From contig CP085827.1 of NCBI GenBank assembly GCA_020809705.1, positions 7,440,001 through 7,504,000 of the forward strand: a stretch of 64,000 nt of DNA. The letters are read 5' to 3'. This document shows positions 22,905 through 35,235 of this stretch, one piece after another. Within the stretch, counting starts at the first letter, position 1. Every line of letters begins with the position of its first letter. This DNA comes from Calonectria ilicicola. Taxonomy: Eukaryota > Ascomycota > Sordariomycetes > Hypocreales > Nectriaceae. The notes below the pieces were generated by a model, which saw only the letters and a program-made list of their open reading frames with translations, was not told the DNA's origin and did not search any database. Position numbers and translations under genes: made by a program.

Positions 22905-25900
22905 TCATTCACGACCAGCCTTCTGAATTGCCCAAAGTTCTCCGAAGCGGGTGCCCGCAGTCTGCACTAGGTCTGAGGGAGAGCCCGTTTCAACCACATG
23001 TCCAGCATCCATGACGACCACAGTGTCAAAGAAGTCCATCACCATGTCTAGACGATGAGACACCATGACAATCGTGTACTCAGAAAATTCTTCCTTGATG
23101 ATCTCCTGCATGATTCTGTCTGTGGCGTAATCGACGTTTGAACTGACCTCATCAAGTAACAGAATACCGCCAGTTCGCCCCCCACAGAGCCTATCCTTGA
23201 CTCTGCGACGCAAGATTGCTCGACCAAGACTGAAGAGTTGTTTTTGCCCAGCACTTAGGTCATCAGCATTCATACCAGAATCAATCGATCCAAGTTCATT
23301 CATAAATTCAGTTAGTTGAACCGCCTCCAATACAGCAAGACACTCTTCGTTGGTAGCGAGGTTAAACGGATCCAAGTTGTCTTTGACCGAACTTCCATCA
23401 GGAAGGAACACGGCATCCTGCGGAACCGCAATGAGGCGACGACGTAATGTTTCACGGTCAATGGTGTGTAGAGGAATGCCGTCCATTTCCATATTCTTAG
23501 AACATGATGGCAAGGGATCAAGTAGACGAAGGAGGAGAAGAATAAGTGAGGATTTGCCACTGTGCCATATTAGATGAGTTTAATTAACGAGGTGAATGTA
23601 AGAAGTAATTCCAACGTACCTGCCCGTTCTGCCGCACAGCGCAACTTTTTGGCCTGGTTTAATGGACATGGTTAGATCTCTCAAGGCGAGCTTGACCGGA
23701 GGCTCAGGACCGAGCGTGTCCTCGCTATTGTTGGTGACAGCACTATGACAGATTTAGTTAGCATATTTTCATAACCATCATTTGGAAGGAATTGTTGAGA
23801 GGGAACATACCCGTATGAGCCAGATACGTTATTAAGCACAATCGAACCGTGTTTTGGCCATTCTTCTGAGGGAGTCTGATCCTCGCCTTCCAATTTCTCG
23901 GGCTTGACTGTGTCTGAAAATGTCTGGATTCGGGAGACAGCACCAATAGATGTCTCCACTGATGTGTAGTGCTGGATGACAGTGGAAATCGTCTCTCCCC
24001 ACGTCATGAGCGTAAGCATAGAAGCACCAGCAAACCCTGAATTACCCTTCAGTTGGGTTGCCAGAGTTACAACAACGACAGCAAGGACCATAACGGTGAG
24101 ATGCATCATGAACGTCAACCAGTGCTGGATAGCAGCCAGGAGATATGCAGGACGCTGTGAGTAGTCAAGAAGTTCGTGATTGAGTGTAACTTCGTAAGGC
24201 ACCCAGTTGAAAGCACGAATAGTAGCGATACCTTTCATGGTATCCATGAAATGGGCACTAGGTCATTATTAGTGACATGAAAAGGAAATTTATCTAAGGT
24301 GAACTTACTATAAAGGACTCTTAGCTTCCAAATCCAATAATCGAAGTTGTCTAGAAGTTCGAAGGTAGAACTTCTGCACTGTATAAAGAATAAGAAGAAG
24401 CGGAGGATAAGTAATAGCCACAAAAGGTGATCCAGTAGCCACAACAGCGGCCATGGCGATAGAATCAGTACCCTGCGTCAATACATTAAGCAGAGCCATC
24501 GGCAGATCACCATCAATCAAGGTCATATCCTGCGAGAAGAGATTTGTGACGACACCAATATCTGTTGTAGTGAAGAACCGAAGAGGTGCATTGATGACGG
24601 TCGTAAGGGCCTGCTGATGAAGCGTAGTACCTGACTCGGTCGTCATCCAAATAATGACGCACACACAGCAAATAAAGATGCAAATAATCTGCAAGGATCG
24701 TGACAGGGCATATATTCCGAGATAAAACGTCTTAGTCTTCCCAAACGAGTCGGCCGCCCAGTATCTCATCCAAATTGTGGGGAAGTTGTGGCAAACAGCG
24801 AAAAGGATGGCCATCACCAAACTCAAAACAGCGGCTGCTATGCTCATAGTACGGAGGTAGTGCTTGTAAACTGTAGTGTCACCGTTTAATCGTGCCTGTG
24901 CTTCAAGTTCATTTTCCACAGTTGCTGCGCGTGCCTGCCTAGGACCTTGGGTTCGTCCCTTGGTCTCAGTAGGCGCTTGTTCCTCATGCTCCTGCTCTGT
25001 TTCGGAAACACCAAGGTTGGCGACATAATTGCCTTTCTGCATTAGATCGGCAAAGTTACCGTCCTCAATCAACGTTCCATCCTTTCCAAGAGCAATGATA
25101 TAGTCAGAAAGAGGAAGATACTGAACTGAGTGTGTGACAAGCACGACCGTGGCGCCGCGCTGACGAGCAAGGCCTTTGGGACCAAATACACGCCTAAAGA
25201 CCTCACCAGCTGTATCGTTATCCAAGCCACTCAAGATGTCGTCGATAATGAGGAAGTCGGAATCGAGATACATGGCTCGGGCAAGAGATACTCGCTGCTT
25301 TTGACCACCACTCAACATAATACCGTTGCTTCCAATCTTGGTCTCGTCGCCCTCGGCAAGAATTGAGAGATCCGTCCTCAACATGCAAGCGTCGATAACG
25401 TCTTCATATCTCCTATGATTGAATTGCGAGTGGCCGATAATGTTTTGTTTAATCGTGCCGTTAGACAAGAAGGGGGATTGTTCACAATAACCGATGGGCG
25501 TGTTGGCCGCGGGCATAATTATCTGTCCGTTCTTGAAAGGGACCTCGCCCAAAAAGGCTTTGCAAAGAGTTGACTTTCCGGAAGCAACAGGACCAACAAT
25601 CATGGTAACTTTTGATGAAGGAATCTTGACTGTGATGTTATGTAGAGTCATTCTCTCAACAGCCCAGCCAAAGCTGGCATCCCAAACGGTGATGCCTGGC
25701 CCGGATCGTTTCTGGAGTCTGGGCTTGAGCTTATCCATTTTAATTGTTTCCAGGAGTGCCTTCTCATCTACATCGAGCGGTACATCATGCAGACTTTCAC
25801 CGTCCGGGCCATGGCTGGGCTCTGGCTGGCTCGTCTCTCGGAAGTCTTCGCGAGGAGGAGCTTCCAAAAATTCTTGGATACGGCCAAAACAGGTAAAGCC

Positions 25901-27588
25901 AGCAACAATCTGAGGGACATATTGGAATAGTTGGCCCAAAGGAGAGGTCAAGAGAATGATGTAAGACATGGCCGTATACATTTTTGTTGTTGTCAAGCTT
26001 ACGCCAGTGAAGGCAAAAGTAACAACGGGTCCCATGGCATCAGGGATGAAAGCAGTCGTGGCGGCAAAGATCATGAGCCAGCGGAACTGGTTTCCAATTC
26101 GAATTTCCTCAACACGCATTTTTTGGATAAATTCACCAACAGGCGCAGTGATACCAGAGATTCGGAGCCCCTTCATGTTCGAGATGACGTTCGACGTGAG
26201 ACCAACACGCTTTTCAATCTGACTCATCCAGCGACTCTGGGTTTCTCCACTGTACATAGCGCAAAGCATTGTTACGAAGACAGAACCCAGAATGACAACG
26301 ATGGGCGACACGAAGGCAGTACCAACTTCATTCTTCAGTAGCCAACAACCAATGCCGACCTCAATCAAATTAGCCCAGAATTCGTGAAGGCCGTGGAATC
26401 CACGAATAATGCGCTCAATATCAGTACTCATAAGCGTCAGGGAGGCCGAATTACTGGCATCTGATATTTTAGCCTTGGCGGTCTTCTGGTAGATCACAGC
26501 AACTAGACAACCGCGAGCGCTGTACAAAGTCCTCTGATGATAATACCAGTAGAGACCATCTGATACGGCGATTCCTCCATATGCAAACGCAGCCGCTCCA
26601 ATAAGACCGTAACCCGTGTTGCGTACAAGAGGTGTATGGCTGAGCCATTCGAGGAGGGCGTGTAAAAACAGAGGCTGGCTATAGGTGAATGCAATTTTGA
26701 AAATTCGCGGCCCAACTGGGAGCAAAAGCTGAATGGCAAGAGTCTTGGCGGTTGCAGTTGCAAGACCAAACTTTTTTCCATTAGTCGGGCTTTTAGCGAG
26801 ATAGCCGAGGAGCCTCTTCTCCAACACACTACTCTGCATTCTTTGGTCGAGTGGAAAGAGATCGTCAATTGTCATGACACTGTTGAATCCCTGAATGAAA
26901 AGGTGGTTCAACCAGGCGTAAACTCCAAGGTTAAAGAAACCACTCGATTCTTCTGGGCTATGCTCAGTGCGATCCCACTTTAACCATTTATCCTTCTTCA
27001 TCGATTCAAGAATCAAGAGAACGAACTTCAAAGCCAAGGCTGACGTGAACAGGCGGACGTATTGATAGGATGCTGAAGAGTCGGCAACGAGCCAATTGGT
27101 TCTGGTTTGAACAACGTCTAGCATCAGCTGGAGCGCTAAGAATACACCGATCAATCCAGATGGTCGAGGGGCTCTAGAGTGTTCGACGTATGAGAGAATG
27201 AGCATGAGAACACTAGAGATGAAGCTAGTGGCGGCCGCAGCGAGGGCAAATCTATCGTATTCCTTGGAGGATTTGGTGACAATCACCATTGCGAGTTGAA
27301 GTGCTGCGATCAGCGCGATAAAGAACTATTTTCAGATTAGAGGGTATGCAGCATTTGGAGATTTGAGAAGCCTTATACCAATTTCGACCATTGGAGCAAG
27401 GCGCCAGTGACAAAGCGAACACGCCGAGCCAGCCATATTACGCGCAGAATTGCCACGAGACTAAAGATTCCAGCAGGCAAGATGGTCATAATAATGCGCT
27501 CGAATCGGAGCGTAAAATCAAAGTCACCACGACATCCTTTGACAGAGGGCCCAAATGAATGGTCATTGAGGCATGTTGAATTAGACAT
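22905..27588 (-). CDS. fgm5: ABCC (MRP-type) multidrug transporter
   Basis: Full-length ABC transporter of 1,483 aa, probably exporting the peptide or protecting the producer. Exons are 27588-27379, 27325-24309, 24257-23811, 23742-23620 and 23559-22905. The N-terminal extension (DHSFGPSVKGCRGDFDFTL) and extra TMD0 segment are typical of fungal ABCC proteins. NBD1 has Walker A GPVASGKST, signature LSGGQKQR and Walker B FLIIDDILSGLD. TMD2 follows. NBD2 has Walker A GRTGSGKSS, split by the last intron, signature LSAGQKQL and Walker B ILLLDEVSSNVD. Both NBDs look competent, although NBD1 has Asp after the Walker B Asp, common in ABCC. It lies between the NRPS9-type gene and the PLP lyase gene. 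I recall the cluster's ABC transporter as fgm5; that symbol is tentative. Confidence 0.92.
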
Positions 27589-29060
27589 TGCAGAGCGGCG
27601 CCGAGTCCTTTGCAAGACACGACGTTTTGGGAAACAACAATAGCAACAGCGATAGCGACAGCAAGAAAACCAGTGGATCAATGGAGTCTTTTGGACGACA
27701 TTTGGCTCGCAGTTGGAGCTTGATCGGTACGTCAGGCCAGGCACGTCAGGGGCCGGGCCGCTTTTAAATACGGGTACACTAACAGAGGAACAGCGCAGGA
27801 GGGGAAGAGTGGGCTGGAGGAGGAGCGAGCGCCCTAGTCCGGATGAGACGGGACGGGGAATGGCTGGCCGCTGAGTTAAGATGGATATGAAGGTTCCAGG
27901 CACTCGAGGGATGCGAGCATAGGCAATGTCAGGAAATGAGACGTGTGTCGCGTACAAGCCCGGGGCTGTGCTGTTCCATCGTAAGCTAGCAAATCCCTGC
28001 AGCTTACCCCTGTTGTGGTGTAGGGATCAAGGGGTCCTGTCAAGGTTAAGCTCACCCCCCCTTTTTCGAAGAAATCCGGACGTTTATGGTCAGATGGCTC
28101 GGGCATATGATTGGCCCGCAATGTCGCTTAAGTAATCTATCTGAATGAAACCAAAGATCGAAATCGATGAAGGGAATACATAAGGCTGAGAATTCAGATG
28201 ATGAATGCAATTGTGGAGAATGAATGGAAAAGACGTCGATCACGGGAGCGTCCATTCTATTTCTGCATGTTTTTCCTACGGCCTTTTCACAAACCCGTTC
28301 ATTTCAAGTTCATAAGTTGGTCATTCCCTAATAATCAACCACCTATTTCTGGCACACGCCAAAAGAGTCATATCAAGAATGCCTAAGTATTTCTATATTT
28401 ATATTAAAAAAAAACCCCCGCATTCCTAAAAGCACTTCAATCATAGTCGTTTGACTCCATTATGCATGCACTATGCCACTCAAGACTACCAGAGGCGCAA
28501 AATGCCAACGCTTACCCTATACACATTTTGAGCATCTGTCAATGATGTCAAAAATAGCTTGGTCGATGGGTGGCTGAGCTTTGGCGATGTGCACGATGCC
28601 TGGTACTCAAAAGCCAGCCACATGACCATAAAACTCACTTAAGCTCGTGGTACAGTCAAGATGCCCTGGGTCACTCGGCAATGGCCGTTGAGATGAGGTC
28701 CGACCATCGAATGTGGGCATGTACCCTCGTACTGAGCCACTATGAGACCCCTGTGATCACGTCTCACTCTGATCCTTTCGGTTGCGGCACGCAAAAGTAC
28801 AAATAAACGAAAGCGAGGCCTCTCGTTCCACAGAATACTTTTCTGGTCAGCAGAGAATGCCTTACCAACGCAGTTCAACCTTGCGATGTCGAATTCGACA
28901 ACCAGATCCACCATGTCTTGATTTAAAAACCAAGATGTCATTGTTCAATTATGAAAAGTCACATACACATGGGTATTTTAACTTCGAGTCTTAAATTACA
29001 TGCTGGATCTCATTTTCATTATATTTTCTATTTCAATTTCTCATTTCTAGATGAGGGACT
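27589..29060. promoter_or_regulatory. ABC transporter promoter and PLP gene 3' flank
   Basis: About 1.47 kb with no supported gene. A TATA-like element reading TATTTAAAAG on the minus strand lies near 27763-27775, about 180 bp upstream of the transporter start. TTTGACTCC occurs near 28450. Short ORFs at 27.9-29.0 kb match nothing I recognise. Confidence 0.4.
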
Positions 29061-30521
29061 CTAATTTCCGTTCAAAACTTGATCCAAAGCCTTAATAATC
29101 TGATCTACCTCCGCCTCTGAAATACAGTTAGCTTCCGTGTTTTGTAATACAACATGCTTTGATACTTACCAGTGTTGTAATGAACCAAACTGACACGAAC
29201 AACACCGTCATCTTCAAGGCCAAGGTGTTTCTCGACTAATCTCTTAGAGAAGAAATGACCCCAGCGGATACCAACATCCGAGATAGCCTCTACTGCCTCT
29301 ACAATGCCCTGGGAGGATCGTCCAGGGACTGTGAAGCTAATGGTGGGCACACGAACAGCTGAGTCCGTGGACTTTTCACCATACAGAACAACGTCAGAGC
29401 GCGAAACGAGGTATTCGATGAACTTCTTCTGAAGAAGTCCTTCGTGGTGCGAAATGCCCTTCCAAGTCTCTTTGGGATTCTCTCCAAAGTACTTGACAAG
29501 GGGAATGATAGCCTGGATCAGCTCATAGCTAGCAGCAGCCAACTCAAGCTTATCCATTAGGCTTCCCGCAGGATTGAAGTAGTGGCCCAGAGACCTCAAA
29601 GACTTTTGAGCCTCTCGAGATCCATAGAGGAGGGAAACATGAGGACCGTACACCTGTATGGCAGAAATTAGAAATGTTTCTCCAAGATATATTTTTCTTT
29701 TGTTTTTGCACTTGCCTTGTACCATGAAAAGGCGTAAAAGTCGGCACCAAACTCTCTGACATCAACGTGTCGATGAGGGGCGTATGAGACACCATCTACG
29801 CACAGTAGGGCACCTGGAACCTCATGGACGATATCTGCGATTGCCCGAATATCGTGGATACTCCCAATAATATTGCTGACATGGGTGCAGGCAACCAGAC
29901 GAGTCTTGCTGGTCAACAGAGGTCGCAGCGCCTCGGGATCCAACTTAAGGTTCTTAGGGTCACTGGGCAGCCACCATTTCACAGTAACTCCGGCGAGGGC
30001 AGCAAAGTGCAACCAAGGGTCGATATTGGACTCATGGTCGGCTTCGGAGAGAATGATTTCGTCTCCAGCCTTGAACTCGAAAGCAGCCGCTAGGTTGCGG
30101 AAAACCTGCGTCGTCGAGGCTCCCAGGACTAGTTCGAAGTAGATATGGAGTTAGAAAGAATTCAATTGATTTTCAATGGGCGATGGGGCCAGCGAAAGCC
30201 CCAGACTAACCAACTTCATCAGCGTGCGCATTCACATATTGGGCAGCAGTCTTGTAAGCATCGTCAAAAATGGCCGTCGACACCTTGGATGTGTTGTAGC
30301 TGGCACCCAGCTGGACATTGGTGTTGATTAGATAGTCCGAGATGCTGCGCCGCCTTGTCAGCGAGTGCACCAACCAGCAAATTAGCTAGGAAGTGCGGTA
30401 CCCACCTCTTGGCCACGGACTCAAGGACCTGGCTGCCACCAGCATTGTCTCCAAACACCTGCTTCTTGGCCAGAGAGGGGAATTGGGCCCTGGCCTGATC
30501 AACGGAGAAAGTGTCGGCCAT
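29061..30521 (-). CDS. fgm3: PLP-dependent C-C lyase, class V aminotransferase fold (Fgm3 type)
   Basis: PLP enzyme of the cysteine-desulfurase-like family, 400 aa. Exons are 30521-30406, 30344-30211, 30128-29716, 29653-29170 and 29116-29061. Features are FGDNAGGSQVLESVAK at the N-terminus, ASTTQVFRNLA, SEADHESNIDPW, THVSNIIGSIHDI, VDGVSYAPHRHVDV (PLP-binding Asp) and FSWYKVYGPH with the Schiff-base lysine. In fusaoctaxin B biosynthesis Fgm3 cleaves the C-beta/C-gamma bond of 4-hydroxy-L-Arg to guanidinoacetaldehyde and L-Ala. The third intron begins with GC (GCAAGT..CAG), directly after the lysine codon. It is divergent from the amidohydrolase gene across 1.17 kb. The specific reaction is inferred from neighbours. 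Confidence 0.85.
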
Positions 30522-31693
30522 TGTTGTGAATACGTCGTAAGATGAAAATGCTTGCTTCCTTTGTGTGGCGGCCTATCGATCACGGCTTTATCCTTTGCAC
30601 AAACACGAGAGCGAGAAATGGCGCCTTTTTCCTGCACGTGAAGTGATTGATATGGCCCAGCCCAACCTCAGTACCGCAGGCACGTGCCTAATTAAGTTGC
30701 AACGATGCAAATCCTATTTGACCGCTCGGCTAGACTAATGCACTGTCACCCTGGGGACTTACATGCGTGCTTCCTTGGCTGGCGGTCTGGCTGACGTGGG
30801 GCCATGATTATTGGCCGCATTACAGAAGGATTGGCTGACAATAAAAAAGGAGGAAAGCAAATGGCAGACAAAAAGCTGTGTGGCTTGCTATTGACCAACG
30901 TGCGGGCTATGTCATCGGCATACTTTACGTACATATGCCCACCCCGCTTTGGCTTGAGCGCACTACGACAATTATCTGGAGGGATTGGATCCAAGAAAAA
31001 GAAAAGAAATGGAGGATTGATGCATGTCTGAGACCTCGCTGGCTGGCACTGGCGCTAGAGAATCGTCTAAAAAAATTCGCGCACGATGGCTTATCAGAGA
31101 TTCATTGGTCTTTGATACGTGACACCGATAAAAAAAAAAAAAAAAGGATCCAATGTTTAAGATGATTTCGGTGTCAAGCTCATTTTCAAAATATCTGCCA
31201 ATACCGAACGCGAGGAAAAACGAAGCGGTGTGTGAACCACCCTCCAACAGCCCAGTCTTGAAGATTCCCCACGTCAGCCGGGCGTAATAAGACAAGGCTA
31301 AGGCGCTAAACCCGCAGCCATGATCCCTGCTCCCAAACATTTAAACTTCCTGTCTTGACCTCTGCAACACGTGTTCGGTTTTCGGCGGCATCAGCGGCAG
31401 CTTTTTGAAAGCCGGAGTAACGGACTCGTTATTAAGATTCAGCTCCGTTGCGCACTTGTTGCAGCACGGCACATATCTGGGCTCGCTACGAACCGAAGTG
31501 CCCTGTGCTCTCATAGACTTTGGTGATAACCCAAGTCAACGTGTATTTAAACAGGGCTCCCATAGAGCCGATCTTGGTACCGAGAACCTGGATCCTCATT
31601 ACCGTCCGTGTACATCGGTTGACTTTAGGGCTTTCTAGCATCTTTCCGTTGTGGGCTAGCCATTTCTCGCATATTATTAAACCTGGAATCACC
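30522..31693. promoter_or_regulatory. Bidirectional promoter, fgm3-type / fgm2-type genes
   Basis: This 1.17-kb divergent region has no supported gene. Three CACGTG boxes lie at 30635, 30681 (inside the 12-bp palindrome AGGCACGTGCCT, 30678-30689) and 31368 (inside AACACGTGTT). GCTGAC/GTCAGC words occur at 30790, 30834 and 31273. A poly-A run spans about 31131-31144. A TATA-like TATTTAAA near 31543 serves the plus-strand gene. Confidence 0.5.
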
Positions 31694-32815
31694 ATGAATC
31701 AAGGTAAGAACAATCCCGGCCCGGGACCGGCTTGGTTTGCAACCCAACTGACGAATTGCGAAGAAATCGAGATCCACGGTGCCCGCGTCCGCATCACGCC
31801 AGTCAATGACGGACCCGAGGCAGCTCAGGCGTACCGGGCCATTGTTAATGCACTCCTAAACTCTGCTGCCTTAGCTGAGATCCCACGTGGAGTCCCCGAT
31901 GTTCCTCGTCGAGTCAAGGTCCTTGTCTCTGTGGATTTTGACGCCGTGTCAGCCTGGATGGGCACCGGACAACACCCTCGCAACTGCCTGTCGGACTTTT
32001 CGACCGGTATTTTTGCTGGTCGTGTGGGTGTAGGTCGTCTTCTCCGCCTCTTTTCACGCCTTGGCGTATCCGACAAGGTAACATGGTTCATCCCGGGCCA
32101 TTCGATGGAAACGTTCCCCCAGGAAACAAAATCCATCGTAGATTCAGGTGCCGAGATCGCACTGCACGGATACTGCCACGAGGATTGCACTGAACTTGAT
32201 CTTCAGCAGCAGGATGATATCTTGGAAAAGTGCATTTCTCTATCAGAGGGCTTAACTGGCAAGCGCCCTGTGGGCTTCCGAGCACCATTGTATCGCTTGC
32301 GTCATGAAACCATTGAATTGTTAGATCGCAAGGGGTTTCTCTACGATTCGTCCTTGAGTGGCCACGACTGTGAACTCTACCATCTTGACAGAGGCCTCTC
32401 GTTGGCCCCTGTAGACTACTCCCAGCCCGCACACACATGGATGCAGCCATCAGCGCACCCCGGGTCAACTTCTGTGGTTGAGATCCCAGCAAACTGGTAC
32501 ATGGAAGACATGACTCCTCTTCAGTTTTTGCCCAACGTGACCAACTCCCACGGCTTTGTGTCGGCTCCCACCATTGAGCAAATGTGGAAAGATCGCTTCA
32601 ATTGGCTCTGGACGCATGGTGCGGATGGTTCAGGACCCAGTGATTTTGTCTTCCCGCTGGTGCTTCACCCTGATACATCAGGAATGGCACATATTGCGGG
32701 AACAATTGAAGCCATGCTTCAATGGCTCAAGGCCTGGGGCCCTCAGGTGCAGTTTATGACGTACGAGGCAGCAGCTAGGGAGTTTACGGAGCCGACCGGC
32801 GTAAACAAGGAGTAG
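31694..32815 (+). CDS. fgm2: NodB/polysaccharide-deacetylase-fold amidohydrolase (Fgm2 type)
   Basis: Intronless gene for a 373-aa metal-dependent hydrolase of carbohydrate esterase family 4 fold (PgdA/PuuE-like). Visible motifs are VSVDFDAVSAWMG (motif 1 Asp), ALHGYCHEDC (H-x3-H metal ligands), GFRAPLYRLRHE (R-x-P-x-Y) and VLHPDTSG (late His). The protein lacks a signal peptide, so it is probably cytosolic and not wall-directed. Fgm2 is described as a metallo-dependent amidohydrolase that opens glycociamidine to guanidinoacetic acid, and position between the lyase and P450 genes fits that role. Start at 31694 was chosen because it precedes the conserved region and has AACC-like context; the frame is open upstream to 31520. 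The substrate is inferred from context. Confidence 0.85.
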   Translation: MNQGKNNPGPGPAWFATQLTNCEEIEIHGARVRITPVNDGPEAAQAYRAIVNALLNSAALAEIPRGVPDVPRRVKVLVSVDFDAVSAWMGTGQHPRNCLSDFSTGIFAGRVGVGRLLRLFSRLGVSDKVTWFIPGHSMETFPQETKSIVDSGAEIALHGYCHEDCTELDLQQQDDILEKCISLSEGLTGKRPVGFRAPLYRLRHETIELLDRKGFLYDSSLSGHDCELYHLDRGLSLAPVDYSQPAHTWMQPSAHPGSTSVVEIPANWYMEDMTPLQFLPNVTNSHGFVSAPTIEQMWKDRFNWLWTHGADGSGPSDFVFPLVLHPDTSGMAHIAGTIEAMLQWLKAWGPQVQFMTYEAAAREFTEPTGVNKE

Positions 32816-33635
32816 AATCGGTTTCTGTGCAGAGAGCTTTGGAAAAGTTGGATGATGGTTCACGGAGCCGGCCGGATGTCGAGTAGAAGAAAAACATACA
32901 ACATCCGTTTTATCATAATGAATAAGAAGTAAAACAGTCGTTTAGAACAATCCCTCGTTGGCTGATCATTACATCACATCCTCGAGGATTAAGAATGTGC
33001 TTCCGCTTGATCCAAAGAGGCAGCTACTGGTAGGACCAATTGGTCCCCAACAAGATTGAACCCGACCAGCAATCCGAGGATTAAACGCCATGAAGAGTCC
33101 AGAAGCCCGTACAATTAACCGATTGGATCTTGTCAATGATGCTCTCGCCTAATGAAAATTCTTCTCATGACTGAAGGCTAGTGACTCCCGAAGCGCCCGC
33201 ATGAGAATCCTACGACACTGGCAAATCAGCACCCATCGGACTCAACCGTCGTTTCATGATTAGCCCACGTGAAGCTTTGAGTTTCGGCAAAAGAGCCCAA
33301 GGAATAGCGGGATCGACTATCGTAACTGCCCTTAGTGGAAACCAGGGACGGGGGTTCTGGATGCAGAGTCAGCAGTAGTCCGCTGTGTAAGCTTTATGCA
33401 TTTGCATTATTGGTTGGCATGGTGGGGGGAGCAATTCTGGATCCGAGTTTAGGATCCGATGACTTTGCTTAGCCGTCTAGACCGGGTAGGCTATATATAA
33501 GTAAAATGGAGACGCGTTCGCTGAACCCTCCAAACCTCACCCGGCCAACCTCTACTTCAATTCAATGAGAGCAACACCATAAATAAAAAACTTTTGCTCT
33601 TTTGATACTTCAAAACCTGAGGGTTGACCATCATC
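32816..33635. promoter_or_regulatory. Promoter of the Fgm1-type P450
   Basis: No gene seen. The region holds CACGTG at 33266-33271 and ATGCAGAGTCAGCA at 33361-33374, identical to 14 bases in the NRPS9-type promoter. TGACTC lies at 33182. A TATA box and a pyrimidine-rich leader lie near the start codon. Confidence 0.5.
33492..33501 (+). promoter_or_regulatory. TATA box of the Fgm1-type P450
   Basis: TATATATAAG lies 135 bp upstream of the ATG at 33636. It is followed by a CT/CA-rich leader (CCTCCAAACCTCACCC). Confidence 0.5.
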
Positions 33636-35235
33636 ATGCTCACTTCTTATACCCCTTCCACGCTGTCACTTTTAGTGCCTGTCGCTGTCGCGGCTGGCCT
33701 TGTTTTCCTGATCCGTCGCATAGCAAAAGATTGGCATCTACCAGGCCCCTGGCCATGTCGCATCTCACACCATTATATCGCCTTTTTTGAGTTGCTTTGT
33801 TGCCGTCCGCAGATTATTGCCGAATGGCATAAGCAGTATGGTCCTTTCGTGCTCATTGCTCCCGGACAAATCTCAATCTCCGATGTGTCCGCCATGAGGG
33901 ATTTATACAGTTCCTCAAAGCGAAATGAGAAGAGTAGCTATTTCGATCATTTTGTTTACCATAATGCTCGCTCTATCTTTGCGGAGAAGCCACACACTGA
34001 TCACCGAGGCAAGCGAGGACTCTCCTCAGCCTTCTACCAGCCAACCTCCATCTACAGGCAAGATCTCCAGGTGCCTCTGCGTGAAAGAGCCCTGGCTGTT
34101 CGCTCGGTTGTCCAGGAGAAGCTTAAGACCCAGAACACAATCGACGTTTTCCCCCTTGTCAATCACTATGCCTGGGACAACGTTACGTCCCTTGTTTTTG
34201 GACCCAGACATGGATCTCACACCATCTTGGGAGATGAGGGCGTGCAGGATATTCTTTCCCGGCTCAAGAACTCGGAACTTTGGAACTCACTGAAGTACAA
34301 CCTTCCATTTGTTCATTTCGCCGTGGAGAAATCCATCGCGCTTTACACCGGTTCCTCAAAGTTTCTTTCAGCAGAACGCGACCTTGATCAATGGGCTATG
34401 CAACGTCTGGACCGTGCTCTTGCCGATCCCCTTACGCTCTCGGATCGATCGGTGATTCAACTATTCCAGTCTCTTCGCCAAGAGGGTCGAGACCTCTCCG
34501 ACGATTACGTGGCATGTGAGGTTGTTGACAACTTACAAGCTGCCCAGGCGACGATCACTGTGGCCCTGACTTATGCTCTCTATCACATCAGCCGGAACCC
34601 CGAATGGCAATCCAAGATCCAGGAGGAGCTCGATGCCCTCCCCAAGGAACAGGATGGTCTCCCAGTGTGGACTGAACTCGAAAAGGCCCCCATTCTCGAG
34701 GCATGCATGCGAGAGTCGTACCGACTCAACCCCGTATCAAGTGGCCGCGCCGAGCGTGTGTTAGCCGCCGACTGCCATTACGGCAAGATTCATCTACCAG
34801 CAACTGTAAGTTGTGGCTTTTTGTCACCCCCAATAATACCCTAAGAACCCCCAAAGATCTATTCTGCACATCTTGCCAACATTTTTTCCACTCCCAAATT
34901 AGTACGTAGCCTCGGCGTCCACCATTGCGATCCAACTGGATCCAAAGGTATTCCCAGAGCCGCTCGAGTTTGAGCCCCGTCGGTGGCTCGAAGCCTCCAG
35001 CGAAGATCTCCTCAGACTCGAGCGGTCCTACATCCCCTTCGGTTACGGCGCACGACTGTGTCTCGGTAAGGCCTTTTCGGTGCTGGAGACGAAAACCGTC
35101 CTGGCCTCAATCTATCTCAATTTTAACACCCAGCTTGATGTTGCGGGTAGGGTCATGGACCAGTGGGGCACTCAGGATGCTCTCCCGAAGGGTCTAAAGT
35201 GCGACCTCCGCTTCTCGAGACGACCGACTGTCTAG
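33636..35235 (+). CDS. fgm1: Cytochrome P450 monooxygenase (Fgm1 type)
   Basis: P450 of 500 aa with one intron (exons 33636-34805 and 34903-35235). It has an N-terminal membrane anchor (TLSLLVPVAVAAGLVFLI), the proline hinge LPGPWP, the K-helix ExxR (ESYR) and the haem loop FGYGARLCLGKAFS with the Cys ligand. The I-helix segment reads NLQAAQATITVALTY, where most P450s have AGxD/ETT. In fusaoctaxin B biosynthesis Fgm1 hydroxylates L-Arg to 4(R)-hydroxy-L-Arg, the first step of the guanidinoacetate starter path. It shares gene order with the Fgm2 and Fgm3 types. An in-frame TTG lies four codons upstream, but the first ATG is at 33636. Orthology needs alignment. Confidence 0.87.
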
